From an uncultured Lachnospiraceae bacterium (GTDB taxonomy: Bacteria; Bacillota; Clostridia; Lachnospirales; Lachnospiraceae), in NCBI GenBank assembly GCA_947629865.1, contig CANRFJ010000008.1, forward strand, positions 1 to 64,000: a DNA stretch of 64,000 bases, in the 5' to 3' direction. This document shows positions 7,526-15,962 of the stretch, in pieces. The notes beneath the pieces were generated by a model. That model was given only the letters and a program-made list of their open reading frames with translations, had not been told where the DNA came from and made no database searches. Within the stretch, counting starts at the first letter, position 1. The number at the start of each line of letters is the position of its first letter. Made by a program: the position numbers and the translations under genes.

Positions 7526-10426
7526 CTAAAAGTTTCCACAACTATTATAACTTTCCGGCGGCGCCAGATATGTCTCGCGCAGCGGCAGATCTGTCCGGTA
7601 CAGTACGATCTTTTCCAGTATGATATTGGGATCGGCCGCATAAAAGCGAAGCGTATTGACGTCTTTTTTCAGTTTTACATTTTGCTCGATCAGACGGATA
7701 TGACTGGTTACGCCGCTGCTCCACTGCGTGTTCTGCCACTCGGCAAAATAACCGGAATTTACCGCATCAAAGCGCCGGAGTTCCCCCTCGTTTATACAGA
7801 ACGCTCCCTGCATCGTCCCGCCCTTTACCAGCGGATTGCGGGGCGCGAGATAAAAGCGCAGCAGATAGTCTCCTTCTCTCTTTGCCAGAAAGGAATATTC
7901 CACATAGGGGCGCTCCTTTTCCCCCTCCCAGTTTTTTGTCACGGGAAATGCTTTCAGGGCGTCGGACGTCCGGCCCAGACGGGGAATCACCTGCCAGCCT
8001 CCCTCTCCTGTGTCCACCTTCCGGCTGTAGTGCGCAGCGTCTATGGAGAGAACGCCCTCATTTTCCATGAAAATATTTTTGCCGCAGAGAGCCGTCCTCT
8101 GCCCGGCCGCCCTTACCTCTACTTCCGACCACGTCTTGTCGCCTCCCGCAAATTCAATATCTATGCGTATGGAAGCTGTCTGCTCTCCTTCCAGACAGGT
8201 TTTGTCACATGTGAGCGCAATGGTAGTGCGCGGCTGTTTTTCCAGACAGGACGTTCCCTCTGTGCTGGACACGAAAAGCCATGGGGCGCGGCAGCGGACT
8301 GTGTAGTGGAAGTCTTCGCTCCCCCGACTGTCTATGTCCAGAAGAATCTGCGAGCAGTCGGGGCGCAGCATTTCCTCATTGCAGAGCGGCGCTTTGTCCT
8401 GCCAGTGCGCCCCCAGATGATATGCGCCGTTCCCCCGAAAGCTGACAACGATCTTGCCACCGGGAATCGGATAGACCGTCTGCGCCCTTGGATACAGCCA
8501 GTCATTATCGTCCCAGTTGCGAAATCCTGTGTGGGCCGAATCCATCATATGGTTCCATTTTCCGTCCAGCATTGCATGGAACTGCCCGACATAAAAGCGA
8601 TCCAGACGGATCCGCTCCTCCATACAGGCGGCCTCTCTGTTGGCAGCCAGCACGCCCCGTCCGGCGAGTTCGACATTCCGGCCCGCTGCCAGGTTCATGG
8701 CCAGGATATTTAAGGAGGCCATGGCCGGATAATAGATCATGCTCTCATATGCCGGAATCGCAGACGGCGGCAGTTCTTCGTGAAGGGAAGCCGCCGTTTT
8801 TTCCACCGATTGAATCTCCTCCCAGACGCGCTCGTTTTCGTGAAATTCACACCGGTAGACATTTTCATTCAGCGATTCGGGCAGTCGCATACTTGTGAGC
8901 CTCATATAGGAGTCCAGTACCCGGTGGAGTTTTTCCCGCCCCGAAGCGTCGACGCCCGCAAACTGTCTGCCAATCCACTGTTCCGTAAATTCCCCCACGC
9001 TGTTTTTGTTGGAGACGCCCCATGTGTCATAGTCGTAGGCCAGATTCATAAAATAACTGAGCGGATACTCATTTCCTTTGATATCCCCCACGTTGACGAT
9101 CCACATGCTGCGCACGCCATACTCGTATGCCATCGTCATCTGCTCCCACGTCTCGACCAGATTGACATTGCCCAGCCATTCATAGCTGTAGGGCGCCCCG
9201 TGGTAATCAAAGTGATAGTACATGCCATATCCGCCTCTGTGCGGGCGATCCCCCGACTGCATAAGCGAGCGCAGATGTCCGTAATTGTCATCGCTCAGCA
9301 GCCAGATTGCATCCTCCATCTCGTCAAACTCACGGAGTCCCTCGCAGTGTCCGTCTCCGTAGAAGAAATCTTCTACTTCTTTGTAAATAGCGATCATGCG
9401 CGGCACTTCTCCCGCCGGCTTGTGGTATTCCTCACTGATCAGCTGATTCTGGGCATGGATTGCCTTTTTAATAACCCGAATATTCTCCTCTATGCTCGTG
9501 TCCTCACTCATCAGCAGAGAATCGTCCTCACCCCGCATACCGATTGTGATAACCGACTCAAAATTCCGGCAGCGCTTCAGGCCGTCCCGCCAGAAATCGG
9601 TAATGGCATCGCTGTTCGTGACAAAACTCCATGTATTGTCCTCTCCATATTGCTTATACTGCCTCAGCCACTCTACGCCGGCGCGTCCGAGCGGCTCATG
9701 GTGGGACGTCCCGATTATCACACCGTATTCGTCCGCTAGTCTGGCGCTCTCCAGTCCCGGCCCATCTTCCCAGAAAGAACTTCGCCACATGGCGGGCCAC
9801 AGATAATTGCCCTTCAGACGAAGAAGCAGTTCGAAAATATTTTCGTAGGCGGCCGCGTTGACGCCGCCATAGCGTTGGCTGCACCATTTTCCAAATGCAG
9901 GCCACTCGTCATTGATAAAAAATCCGCGGTATTGCACAGAGGGCTCCCTGGAAATCCATTCGTCCAGAGTCAGAACCACCTGTTTTCTCGGAAGCGGCGC
10001 GACATCTCCCCAGAACACAAGAGGAGACACGCCGCACTCCTCCGATATATGGAACATTCCATATATCGCTCCCCGTTTATCGCTCCCGACAATGAGAAGC
10101 GCCTTTTTTATCTGCGGCTCGTCGGGAAAAGGAGCTTCCACCGTCTTCAGGAGATAACATTCCCTCCTGCCCCTTATTTTCTGTAAATCCACGGCGCCCT
10201 GTTCCTCAAGCCGTCTCATGACCGCGCTCTCGTCACAGATACCGGCAATAATCACATTGGCGGCCTTCACCCGTGAGAGGTCGTCGCTCTGCTCCGGCTC
10301 CCTCCCCGTCACAAGCGCGATGTCCCTGCAGAGCGTGGCGGCCACCCTCCTGATTCCTGCGGGGGCGTCAGCCCCCACATAAAGCGCCGTCTGTCCCTCT
10401 CTCCCATCAATCACAAATTTGCCCAC
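7526..10426 (-). CDS. GH115 family xylan alpha-1,2-glucuronidase
   Basis: A 966-residue glycoside hydrolase. Members of GH115 remove (4-O-methyl)glucuronic acid from internal xylose units of glucuronoxylan. Visible landmarks are the N-terminal alpha/beta domain, then the characteristic block RGFFINDEWPAFGKW (about residues 167-181), NYLWPAMWRSSFW and GTSHHEPLGR in the TIM-barrel, and a long beta-rich C-terminal domain. No signal peptide is seen, so the enzyme is probably cytoplasmic and acts on imported oligosaccharides. The start is GTG at 10426 with AGGAGG five bases before it. A truncated AraC regulator lies divergently beside it. Its product would feed UxuA/UxuB near 62-64 kb. Confidence 0.92.
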   Translation of the reverse strand: MGKFVIDGREGQTALYVGADAPAGIRRVAATLCRDIALVTGREPEQSDDLSRVKAANVIIAGICDESAVMRRLEEQGAVDLQKIRGRRECYLLKTVEAPFPDEPQIKKALLIVGSDKRGAIYGMFHISEECGVSPLVFWGDVAPLPRKQVVLTLDEWISREPSVQYRGFFINDEWPAFGKWCSQRYGGVNAAAYENIFELLLRLKGNYLWPAMWRSSFWEDGPGLESARLADEYGVIIGTSHHEPLGRAGVEWLRQYKQYGEDNTWSFVTNSDAITDFWRDGLKRCRNFESVITIGMRGEDDSLLMSEDTSIEENIRVIKKAIHAQNQLISEEYHKPAGEVPRMIAIYKEVEDFFYGDGHCEGLREFDEMEDAIWLLSDDNYGHLRSLMQSGDRPHRGGYGMYYHFDYHGAPYSYEWLGNVNLVETWEQMTMAYEYGVRSMWIVNVGDIKGNEYPLSYFMNLAYDYDTWGVSNKNSVGEFTEQWIGRQFAGVDASGREKLHRVLDSYMRLTSMRLPESLNENVYRCEFHENERVWEEIQSVEKTAASLHEELPPSAIPAYESMIYYPAMASLNILAMNLAAGRNVELAGRGVLAANREAACMEERIRLDRFYVGQFHAMLDGKWNHMMDSAHTGFRNWDDNDWLYPRAQTVYPIPGGKIVVSFRGNGAYHLGAHWQDKAPLCNEEMLRPDCSQILLDIDSRGSEDFHYTVRCRAPWLFVSSTEGTSCLEKQPRTTIALTCDKTCLEGEQTASIRIDIEFAGGDKTWSEVEVRAAGQRTALCGKNIFMENEGVLSIDAAHYSRKVDTGEGGWQVIPRLGRTSDALKAFPVTKNWEGEKERPYVEYSFLAKREGDYLLRFYLAPRNPLVKGGTMQGAFCINEGELRRFDAVNSGYFAEWQNTQWSSGVTSHIRLIEQNVKLKKDVNTLRFYAADPNIILEKIVLYRTDLPLRETYLAPPESYNSCGNF

Positions 10427-10525
10427 ACTGTCCTCCTTCCCGTCGGCTGTCCTCTCAGCACAGCCAAACCAACTATATTACGACTTGCATTTTCCTCTCT
10501 TATCCACTATAATAATACAAAAGAT

Positions 10526-11089
10526 TTGGATCTGGCCGCCTGCTTCACGGCAAGAAAGGACGGCGAGCGAAATCTGCTCGCGCTGGATGGACAGCAACTG
10601 GCTTACTTTCGCATCCAGTACGCCCGCATAGCCGAAAACGATCATCGTGTGATGCCGGGCAGTGAATTGATGCTGGAGACCTATCTGCTGCAGCTTCTTG
10701 TATTCGTCAACAACCTGTTTGCCCACGCTTCGTCTCTGGTGGCCTCCCGTTACACGCCGACGATCCAGGCTGTCATGGAGTATATGGACAGTCATCTGAC
10801 CTCCTCTGTGTCACTGGATTCCCTCGCCCGCATCTTTTCCATCAACAAATACTATCTGTGCCACCGTTTTAAGAAGGACACCGGCACGACGATTTTTAAC
10901 TATCTCCTCCTGCTGCGGATAGCCCGCGCGAAATCGCTCCTGCGCAGCGGAAAGAATGTGACGGAAGCCTGTGAACTCTCCGGTTTTACAAATTACAGCA
11001 ATTTTATTACGACATTTAAAAAACACACAGGGTATACCCCAAAGAAGTATGCCCTGCTTTTTCCGTGTCAGGAACTGCATAACGAATAG
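10526..11089 (+). pseudogene. AraC-family regulator, 5'-truncated remnant
   Basis: About 187 codons encode the linker and both helix-turn-helix motifs of an AraC/XylS activator (SLDSLARIFSINKYYLCHRF and VTEACELSGFTNYSNFITTF, ending in the family's HTGYTPKKY). Intact members usually have a further 90-110 residues forming a sugar-binding cupin domain; here the coding homology begins abruptly about 100 bp from the GH115 start. No ATG or ribosome site is present: the first possible start is a TTG at 10526, and the frame upstream is open but has no start. It was probably once the divergent regulator of the GH115 gene. A short functional DNA-binding protein cannot be excluded. Confidence 0.65.
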
Positions 11090-11106
11090 TTCCGAAAAAA
11101 ATCTCT

Positions 11107-12225
11107 CTATATCGTTTTATCGTTAAATAATTTCATTATTTTCCTGTGCGGATCTAAAATCTTAGCGATTGACTCTCCCTGATTAATACAATAAATATAG
11201 TACGAAATATATTTCGTCACATCTACCTCTCTATACCAGACTGCTTCCTTTATCTGTTTTCTTCTATATGACGCATTGGTAATAAACACCGCCTCGATAA
11301 GTCCCTCGCTATGCGCTTTATCAAAAAGTTCAACACCCTCTGTAAACAGCGCAAAAGTTACCGATACGAAAACACGTTTAGCTCCCATTGCTTTCATTTT
11401 TTTCGCCACATCTAATATCGTCTCGCCGGAGCACAATATATCATCCACCGTTATTACATCTTTTCCTTTTACGTCCGGGCCAATATATTTGTGCTCGTCC
11501 ACAATATATTTCCCATTTTCAACCTCGCTTTTTGAACGTCTCTTATAAAAAATTCCCATATCCAAATCCAACTCATCCGAATATGTAAAATTTCGATTTG
11601 TTGCGCCGAAGTCGGGGGATATGAAAACCGTGTGCTCCTTATCAAATACAATGTCGCTGTAATTCCTTACCATTGTCTTTATAACCTGATAAACCGGAAA
11701 CAAATCATCAAATCCCACGAAAGGAATTGCATTTTGAACCCGATTATCATGCACATCGAAAGCCATTATATTATCAACCTTCATGTTCTCCAGTTCGCGG
11801 AGCGCAACCGCGCAGTCCAACGATTCCCTGGCAATTCTTCGATCTTGACGGCCTGAATATAACATGGGAGAAATAACATTTATTCTGGCCGCCTTTCCAC
11901 CAATCGCCGAAATAGTCCTTTTCAGATTCTGATAATGTTCATCCGGCGACATGATAACCTCTTGTCCAAACATTTTATATGAGCAGGAATAATTTCCGAC
12001 ATCAACTAAAATAAAGACATCTGTACCTCGGACCGTTTCCTCCAAAACGGCCTTTGCGTCTCCTGTCGTAAAACGCAGGATATCCGATCGCACAACCCTG
12101 CATTCCCCTATACTGTAGATTTCCTCCAGGTAATGCTGCACACTTGAAACTAATTCTTCTGTGCCATACAATGGAATCAGCGAAACCGAGTACACGTTTT
12201 TACTCTCATTATTTGTAGCAGACAT
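11107..12225 (-). CDS. ribose-phosphate pyrophosphokinase (PRPP synthetase) family protein
   Basis: A 372-residue protein with the two-domain phosphoribosyltransferase-like fold. It has the catalytic-loop motif YSGRQDRRIARE (about residues 123-134) and the PRPP-binding loop VDDILCSGETI (260-270). The enzyme family transfers pyrophosphate from ATP to ribose 5-phosphate, giving PRPP for nucleotide, His and Trp synthesis. It is longer than the classical 315-residue enzyme and its PRPP loop differs from the usual DTAGT form (CSGET), so it is a divergent subgroup. It has an AGGAGG ribosome site and stands alone, convergent with the AraC remnant. Confidence 0.8.
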   Translation of the reverse strand: MSATNNESKNVYSVSLIPLYGTEELVSSVQHYLEEIYSIGECRVVRSDILRFTTGDAKAVLEETVRGTDVFILVDVGNYSCSYKMFGQEVIMSPDEHYQNLKRTISAIGGKAARINVISPMLYSGRQDRRIARESLDCAVALRELENMKVDNIMAFDVHDNRVQNAIPFVGFDDLFPVYQVIKTMVRNYSDIVFDKEHTVFISPDFGATNRNFTYSDELDLDMGIFYKRRSKSEVENGKYIVDEHKYIGPDVKGKDVITVDDILCSGETILDVAKKMKAMGAKRVFVSVTFALFTEGVELFDKAHSEGLIEAVFITNASYRRKQIKEAVWYREVDVTKYISYYIYCINQGESIAKILDPHRKIMKLFNDKTI

Positions 12226-12291
12226 ACTAATATCTTCCTCCTAATCCAGTATAAAAAGTTTGAAGTTAAAGGGTGATCGCTCAATACAATT

Positions 12292-12726
12292 TCAAAGATC
12301 TACGGTATCCTTTTCCCAATATTTTGCATATTGTATTCTTAGATTATTTATAATCGTATAAAGATCTTCTACCGTTGACATGAATGATTGTATTCTTTGA
12401 CATTTACTATTCATATTTTCATAATCATATTCATGAGCCAGAACATTCCTAAGATCAATCATCTCCATTAAAGAATCCGCAATTGCTTCGTTATAAAGGC
12501 CATCATCTTTTCCTGCACGTATAATCTTTTTTGACTGATTACCTAAATCGTCCAGACCATTTACATATTCGAGATAATATTTTATGATTTTCCACCCCTG
12601 TTCCACAGCGCCGCTAAAATCATATAATAAGGCTTTTTGATGGACTTGATCATCATTATTGTAAGAGCGCAATCCTTCTACAGAATTCAAAAAATTTCTG
12701 AATTTAATTTCAAATCTTGATTCCAT
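12292..12726 (-). CDS. HEPN-type toxin / NTase substrate-binding protein (HepT or HI0074-like)
   Basis: A 144-residue helical protein with the HEPN RNase-type motif R-x4-H (RNVLAH, residues 93-98). The pattern FSGAVEQGWKIIKYYLE followed by a late DLRNVLAHEY matches the HI0074 nucleotidyltransferase substrate-binding family. In such pairs the HEPN partner is a potential RNA-cutting toxin that the MNT protein neutralises, in known cases by adding AMP. It overlaps the upstream MNT gene by 17 bp, so the two are co-translated. Confidence 0.8.
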   Translation of the reverse strand: MESRFEIKFRNFLNSVEGLRSYNNDDQVHQKALLYDFSGAVEQGWKIIKYYLEYVNGLDDLGNQSKKIIRAGKDDGLYNEAIADSLMEMIDLRNVLAHEYDYENMNSKCQRIQSFMSTVEDLYTIINNLRIQYAKYWEKDTVDL

Positions 12727-12994
12727 ATTTCAAAACCTCTCTTTCCAATGCAGATCCTTTCATCATATCCATACATATTATTTCCATAGTTAATGGTATG
12801 GTACTTTCCTGAAAAGCCTCCTCAATTTCTGCAAAAGAAGCACCTTTTTGACCAAATACAGCCACATCAAGGTCGCTATCATTACGGGAATTGCCTTTTG
12901 CCTGCGATCCAAATACATAAATTTCAGCATCGGGAAATCTTTTTGCAATATTAGAAAGTTTATCATGATATTTTAAAATATTTTTAATCGTCAA
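12710..12994 (-). CDS. MNT-type minimal nucleotidyltransferase (MntA-like antitoxin)
   Basis: A 94-residue minimal nucleotidyltransferase with the family's GS-x10-D-x-D signature (Gly29-Ser30 then Asp41 and Asp43 in NDSDLDVAVFG). It lacks the extra domains of larger polymerase-beta relatives, as usual for the MNT half of HEPN/MNT pairs. The start appears to be a TTG only two bases after GAGGAGG, so the true start is uncertain and initiation may be weak. It lies in the toxin-antitoxin cluster between prs and tsf. Confidence 0.8.
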   Translation of the reverse strand: MTIKNILKYHDKLSNIAKRFPDAEIYVFGSQAKGNSRNDSDLDVAVFGQKGASFAEIEEAFQESTIPLTMEIICMDMMKGSALEREVLKYGIKI

Positions 12995-13107
12995 TACCTC
13001 CTCAGAAATATATATAAAATACTGCTAAACGTTCTATAGTAAATCTTAAAAATTTTTTTGATACAATTTTTCAACATGAACAGTATAACATAACACTCAA
13101 TATAATT

Positions 13108-13353
13108 CTACAATTTTTTCCCGTGCGGAGTTGCATTGGTTAAACCTATGATTCCTCCTGCTCTGGCTTCCTCAATATCTGCATCTTTTGGTAAAATTCC
13201 AAACAATGATTTCGCTGTATCTACTCTGTTCTGATGAGGGTTCACCAGCTTCGCCACAACTTTCCCATTTTTCGTAATCAGAATATCCTCTGTTGCCGAT
13301 AAAAGCAGATACTTTCCTAAATTATTTTTTAACTCTGTTGCTGTAATCGACAT
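13108..13353 (-). CDS. Phd/YefM-type antitoxin without a partner toxin
   Basis: An 81-residue protein. The N-terminal SITATELKNNLGKYLLLSATEDILITKNGKVVAKL follows the Phd/YefM DNA-binding pattern; the C-terminal tail (FGILPKDADIEEARAG) is the usual toxin-clamping part, of the sort that normally pairs with a VapC-type PIN toxin. No toxin gene follows: the next gene downstream is the MNT protein 113 bp away. I start it at ATG 13353 because GGAGGAG lies a few bases before it; the longer open frame upstream is translated repeat element (copy E). Confidence 0.75.
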   Translation of the reverse strand: MSITATELKNNLGKYLLLSATEDILITKNGKVVAKLVNPHQNRVDTAKSLFGILPKDADIEEARAGGIIGLTNATPHGKKL

Positions 13354-13500
13354 ATTACTCCTCCATTCCAGAGCGCAGTGAAGGAGATACGAGCAAAAAG
13401 CAGCGTAACTGTTTTTTCTCTGCACCTCATAGCGAACTACGTTCGCCTTACTATTTTGTGGCGCTCCAGCACAAATAGCGAGACAAATACATTCATTGGT
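13354..13500 (-). repeat. structured pre-start element, copy E, upstream of orphan antitoxin
   Basis: Hairpin 1 is degraded. Hairpin 2 (CTATTTGTG against CACAAAATAG, minus strand, loop CTGGAGCGC at 13461-13469) and hairpin 3 are kept. An extra hairpin GCGAAC-tac-GTTCGC (13432-13446) is inserted between them. The tail GCGCTCTGG (13368-13376) pairs with the hairpin 2 loop at all nine positions counting two G-U wobbles. CTCCTTC (13380-13386) can pair with the Shine-Dalgarno GGAGGAG (13358-13364) over seven bases. Confidence 0.8.
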
Positions 13501-13535
13501 GGAACAATCAATGCATCATTTAGGGATTAGTCAAG

Positions 13536-13913
13536 TTATATTTGATGTACTAACAGCCATTGCAGTATATCTTCGTACTTCTTTTTATCCGCTGCTACAT
13601 CCAGTATTAAATCTGATAACTCTTTCTGTGTATACTCCAATTGAAAACCATTAACGGATAAAAACACCAACATCGCATGAGCACCAATTCTTTTATTTCC
13701 ATCTACCATTGCATGGTTCTTTACCAATCCATAGCACAATCTCGCTGCCTTTGCTTGAATACTCGGATATAATTCTTCTCCACCATAAGATTGAAAAGGC
13801 GTTTTTAAGGCAGATTCAAGTAGTCCAATGTCTCTAATGCCATCACTGCCCCCTGTCATCCTGATTAGTTCCGAATGAAGTATTAAAATCTGTTCCTCTG
13901 TCAGTGTAATCAT
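13536..13913 (-). CDS. doc: Doc (death-on-curing) toxin
   Basis: A 125-residue Fic-fold toxin of the Doc subgroup. The catalytic loop is HAMVDGNKR (residues 67-75), matching HxFx(D)(A/G)NKR except that Met replaces the usual Phe. Characterised Doc phosphorylates EF-Tu and stops translation. The gene overlaps the upstream antitoxin by four bases, the classical phd-doc order. Structured element copy E and the orphan antitoxin lie downstream. The gene is short but of normal family length. Confidence 0.9.
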   Translation of the reverse strand: MITLTEEQILILHSELIRMTGGSDGIRDIGLLESALKTPFQSYGGEELYPSIQAKAARLCYGLVKNHAMVDGNKRIGAHAMLVFLSVNGFQLEYTQKELSDLILDVAADKKKYEDILQWLLVHQI

Positions 13914-14152
13914 TTTGCCAACACCTCATAGGCCTCTCTATTCTGTTCAATTAATCTTTTTGAAATACTTAATACATCTTCATCCGAAGCAATAGTATTA
14001 TCTGCTGCCTTACCAAAGTCAATAACAAGATATCTCGGCACATTGTTCTTGAGAATTACTGCTGTTCCATGTTCATCTACCAGTCTTGCCACTTTGGAAA
14101 AATTCTGGTTGGCTTCGGTAATAGAAACTAATGTGTCTGTGTTTATCGTCAT
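13910..14152 (-). CDS. phd: Phd/YefM antitoxin of the Doc module
   Basis: An 80-residue antitoxin. Its N-terminal part (VSITEANQNFSKVARLVDEHGTAVILKNNVPRYLVI) is the Phd/YefM dimer and DNA-binding fold; the acidic, helical tail would neutralise Doc. The ribosome site AGGAGG is eight bases before the ATG. The pair has its own near-consensus promoter and is expected to autoregulate it. Confidence 0.88.
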   Translation of the reverse strand: MTINTDTLVSITEANQNFSKVARLVDEHGTAVILKNNVPRYLVIDFGKAADNTIASDEDVLSISKRLIEQNREAYEVLAK

Positions 14153-14184
14153 TTCTCACACCTCCTGGACGGTTTGATAGTTTT

Positions 14185-14213
14185 ATTATATCCAGTTTCT
14201 AGGATAAATTCAA
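14185..14213 (-). promoter_or_regulatory. promoter of phd-doc
   Basis: On the minus strand TTGAAT (14208-14213), 17-bp spacer, TATAAT (14185-14190), about 30 bp before the antitoxin ATG. Confidence 0.7.
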
Positions 14214-14289
14214 CCTATTTTATGCTTTGTTTTACAAAGAACATATTTTATAATAGATACTATTGTTATTATTTCCTGTCATGCAGAAA

Positions 14290-14308
14290 GGGCATCACAA
14301 AGATGCCC
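14290..14308 (-). terminator. short hairpin at the end of the RelE-like gene
   Basis: GGGCATC (14290-14296) and GATGCCC (14302-14308) form a 7-bp stem with a 5-nt loop immediately after the toxin coding region on the minus strand, followed by TTTC. A short and only moderate terminator. Confidence 0.45.
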
Positions 14309-14643
14309 TATTCCACTGGTTTTACCAAGCCATGAATCCGATGCTCCGCCTCTTTATAAACCGCCTCATCATCCCTCACGGAAATGATGATAATCTTCAT
14401 GACACTGCCCTCACGGACTAAATCATATACTACCCGGTATCCGAGATTTTTAAGCTTTATCTTATAAAACCCACTCAACTTTGATGAGGCGTGGTTGCCT
14501 AGCGGCTTTCCGATTCCATCCGGCGGCGGCAGTGGACGTTCTGCTGTCTTGTCAATGGCTTTCAAAATCAGTTTCCGCACATATGGATCCAACTTCCTCA
14601 AGTCCTTCTGTGCCTCCCTGATATATTCCACTGTCCATTTCAT
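14308..14643 (-). CDS. RelE/ParE-superfamily toxin
   Basis: A 111-residue basic protein with the RelE/ParE core: an N-terminal strand and helix (WTVEYIREAQKDLRKLDPYVRKLILKAI), the middle GNHASSKLSGFYKIKL segment, then YRVVYDLVREGSVMKIIIISVRDD. RelE-type members cut mRNA on the ribosome; ParE-type poison gyrase. The sequence alone suggests the RelE/YoeB-like side, with Arg and Tyr residues suited to RNA binding. It lies 11 bp after its antitoxin gene on the same strand. Confidence 0.85.
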   Translation of the reverse strand: MKWTVEYIREAQKDLRKLDPYVRKLILKAIDKTAERPLPPPDGIGKPLGNHASSKLSGFYKIKLKNLGYRVVYDLVREGSVMKIIIISVRDDEAVYKEAEHRIHGLVKPVE

Positions 14644-14654
14644 AAACTATACTC

Positions 14655-14981
14655 CTATTCCAGTTCCACGTCTACTGCATCCAACTCACTCTGGGTAATG
14701 CCAAACTCCTGCATCATCTGTTCCTGTGTCCGGTTCTCAGAGGCATCATAATGTTCCATGCGTTCTTCTGCCTCCTCCCGGAGAATGAAATCCGAAAGCA
14801 TCTCCATCAGCGACTCGTACTGTGCCGGCGAAATCAGTACACAGGCAGGCTTGTTGTTTTTTACCACAATCTTAGTTCCTGTCGCTTCCACCTCATCAAA
14901 AATTTTGTTTGCTTCCCCTTTATTAAAACGGGAAATGGGAACCATTGTTTTCAGCATCCCCGTTACAGACATCTGCCTCAT
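14655..14981 (-). CDS. RelB/Phd-like antitoxin of the RelE-type pair
   Basis: A 108-residue antitoxin. The N-terminal half (MLKTMVPISRFNKGEANKIFDEVEATGTKIVVKNNKPACVLISPAQYESL) is a Phd/YefM-like DNA-binding fold; the acidic C-terminus with EEAEERMEHYD and a second acidic tail should wrap the toxin. I start it at ATG 14981 because AGGAGG precedes it by four bases. A perfect 20-bp palindrome lies just upstream, a likely operator for autoregulation. Confidence 0.8.
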   Translation of the reverse strand: MRQMSVTGMLKTMVPISRFNKGEANKIFDEVEATGTKIVVKNNKPACVLISPAQYESLMEMLSDFILREEAEERMEHYDASENRTQEQMMQEFGITQSELDAVDVELE

Positions 14982-14997
14982 ATTTCCTCCTTTCTGC

Positions 14998-15017
14998 AAG
15001 TTTACCACAGTAAACTT
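14998..15017. promoter_or_regulatory. palindromic operator before the RelB-like gene
   Basis: AAGTTTAC-CACA-GTAAACTT is a perfect inverted repeat with 8-bp arms, located between the promoter and the ribosome site of the antitoxin gene. Its position fits binding by the antitoxin or its complex. Confidence 0.6.
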
Positions 15018-15078
15018 GTGAAGCGAACCATGTTCCGCTTTCCTTCAATCCATCCATAGCATTTCCTATTCTGTATCT

Positions 15079-15108
15079 ATTATACGATAAGGCAGATAAT
15101 AATGTCAA
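15079..15108 (-). promoter_or_regulatory. promoter of the RelBE-like pair
   Basis: Minus strand TTGACA (15103-15108), 18-bp spacer, TATAAT (15079-15084), both boxes consensus. Two direct copies of CAATAAATTT lie at its upstream side. Confidence 0.75.
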
Positions 15109-15185
15109 TAAATTTGTAGTAAATATACCAATAAATTTATCGTGTTCTTCTCCTTCCTACTTTAATTTTCCCATCTTCTATTTTT

Positions 15186-15923
15186 CTACTTTAACATCAT
15201 ATTTTTTCCCAAATATTCATCCAGTCGTTCTTCCTCCAGTTCAGCTATCATTTCTGCAAATGGCTGCAAATCACCATTCAACGCATAGGTTTCCAAGACT
15301 TCAAAGTATTCCAGTCGATTTTCCTTTGCAATGGATACCGGAAGGAATCCGGCTGCCATTAACTGATAATTCATAATCATACGGGATGTGCGGCCATTCC
15401 CATCCACAAACGGATGGATTTTTACAAACTCAGCATGAGTCCATGCTGCAAGTTCAATCGCATTTTCAGTATTCTTATATTGCATCTCTGCATAGAAATT
15501 CTTTATCTGTCCATACATTTCATTTGGTACCGGCGGCTTATGCTTTGCACCGGATATGCGTATCTCTACAGTCCGATAGATGCCACCGGTAAGGATATTG
15601 TCCATCAGCAGTGCATGGATATCCTTCACTGTATTCTCGTCCAGCGGCTTTCTGTCAGAGATACATTTTTTCACATAATCAAATGCTCTGTTATGATTTA
15701 CTACCTCATAAATCTCACGAAGTGTCTTTCCCCCAACAGAAATGCCATCTTCCAGCACTGCCTTTGTCTGAAGCAGGCTCAATGTATTTCCCTCAATCGC
15801 AGTGGAGTTATGTGCATACTCAATATCAAAACTTTTCTCGAAGCTCTGTAATGCCTCTTTCGGCAACTGTTCATGTATTTTTTTAAGCTGTTCTCTTTTC
15901 TGACAGAGCAAAGAATAATCCAT
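15186..15923 (-). CDS. Fic-domain protein (AMP transferase) with N-terminal inhibitory motif
   Basis: A 245-residue protein. The Fic catalytic loop HPFVDGNGR is at residues 170-178 and continues TSR, the full motif for adenylylating enzymes that move AMP from ATP to a target protein's hydroxyl. An inhibitory helix motif S-x3-E-G (Ser40 to Gly45, STAIEG) precedes the Fic core, the class in which a glutamate blocks ATP binding until released, so no separate antitoxin is needed. It has its own promoter and lies at the edge of the toxin-antitoxin cluster. Target unknown. Confidence 0.88.
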   Translation of the reverse strand: MDYSLLCQKREQLKKIHEQLPKEALQSFEKSFDIEYAHNSTAIEGNTLSLLQTKAVLEDGISVGGKTLREIYEVVNHNRAFDYVKKCISDRKPLDENTVKDIHALLMDNILTGGIYRTVEIRISGAKHKPPVPNEMYGQIKNFYAEMQYKNTENAIELAAWTHAEFVKIHPFVDGNGRTSRMIMNYQLMAAGFLPVSIAKENRLEYFEVLETYALNGDLQPFAEMIAELEEERLDEYLGKNMMLK

Positions 15924-15962
15924 ACAATCTCACCTCTTTCCATGACGACATATCATTTTTTT

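Noticed and set aside
7511..9739. Two long plus-strand open frames opposite the GH115 gene
   Set aside because: The minus-strand frame encodes a complete GH115 enzyme; the opposite frames lack family features.
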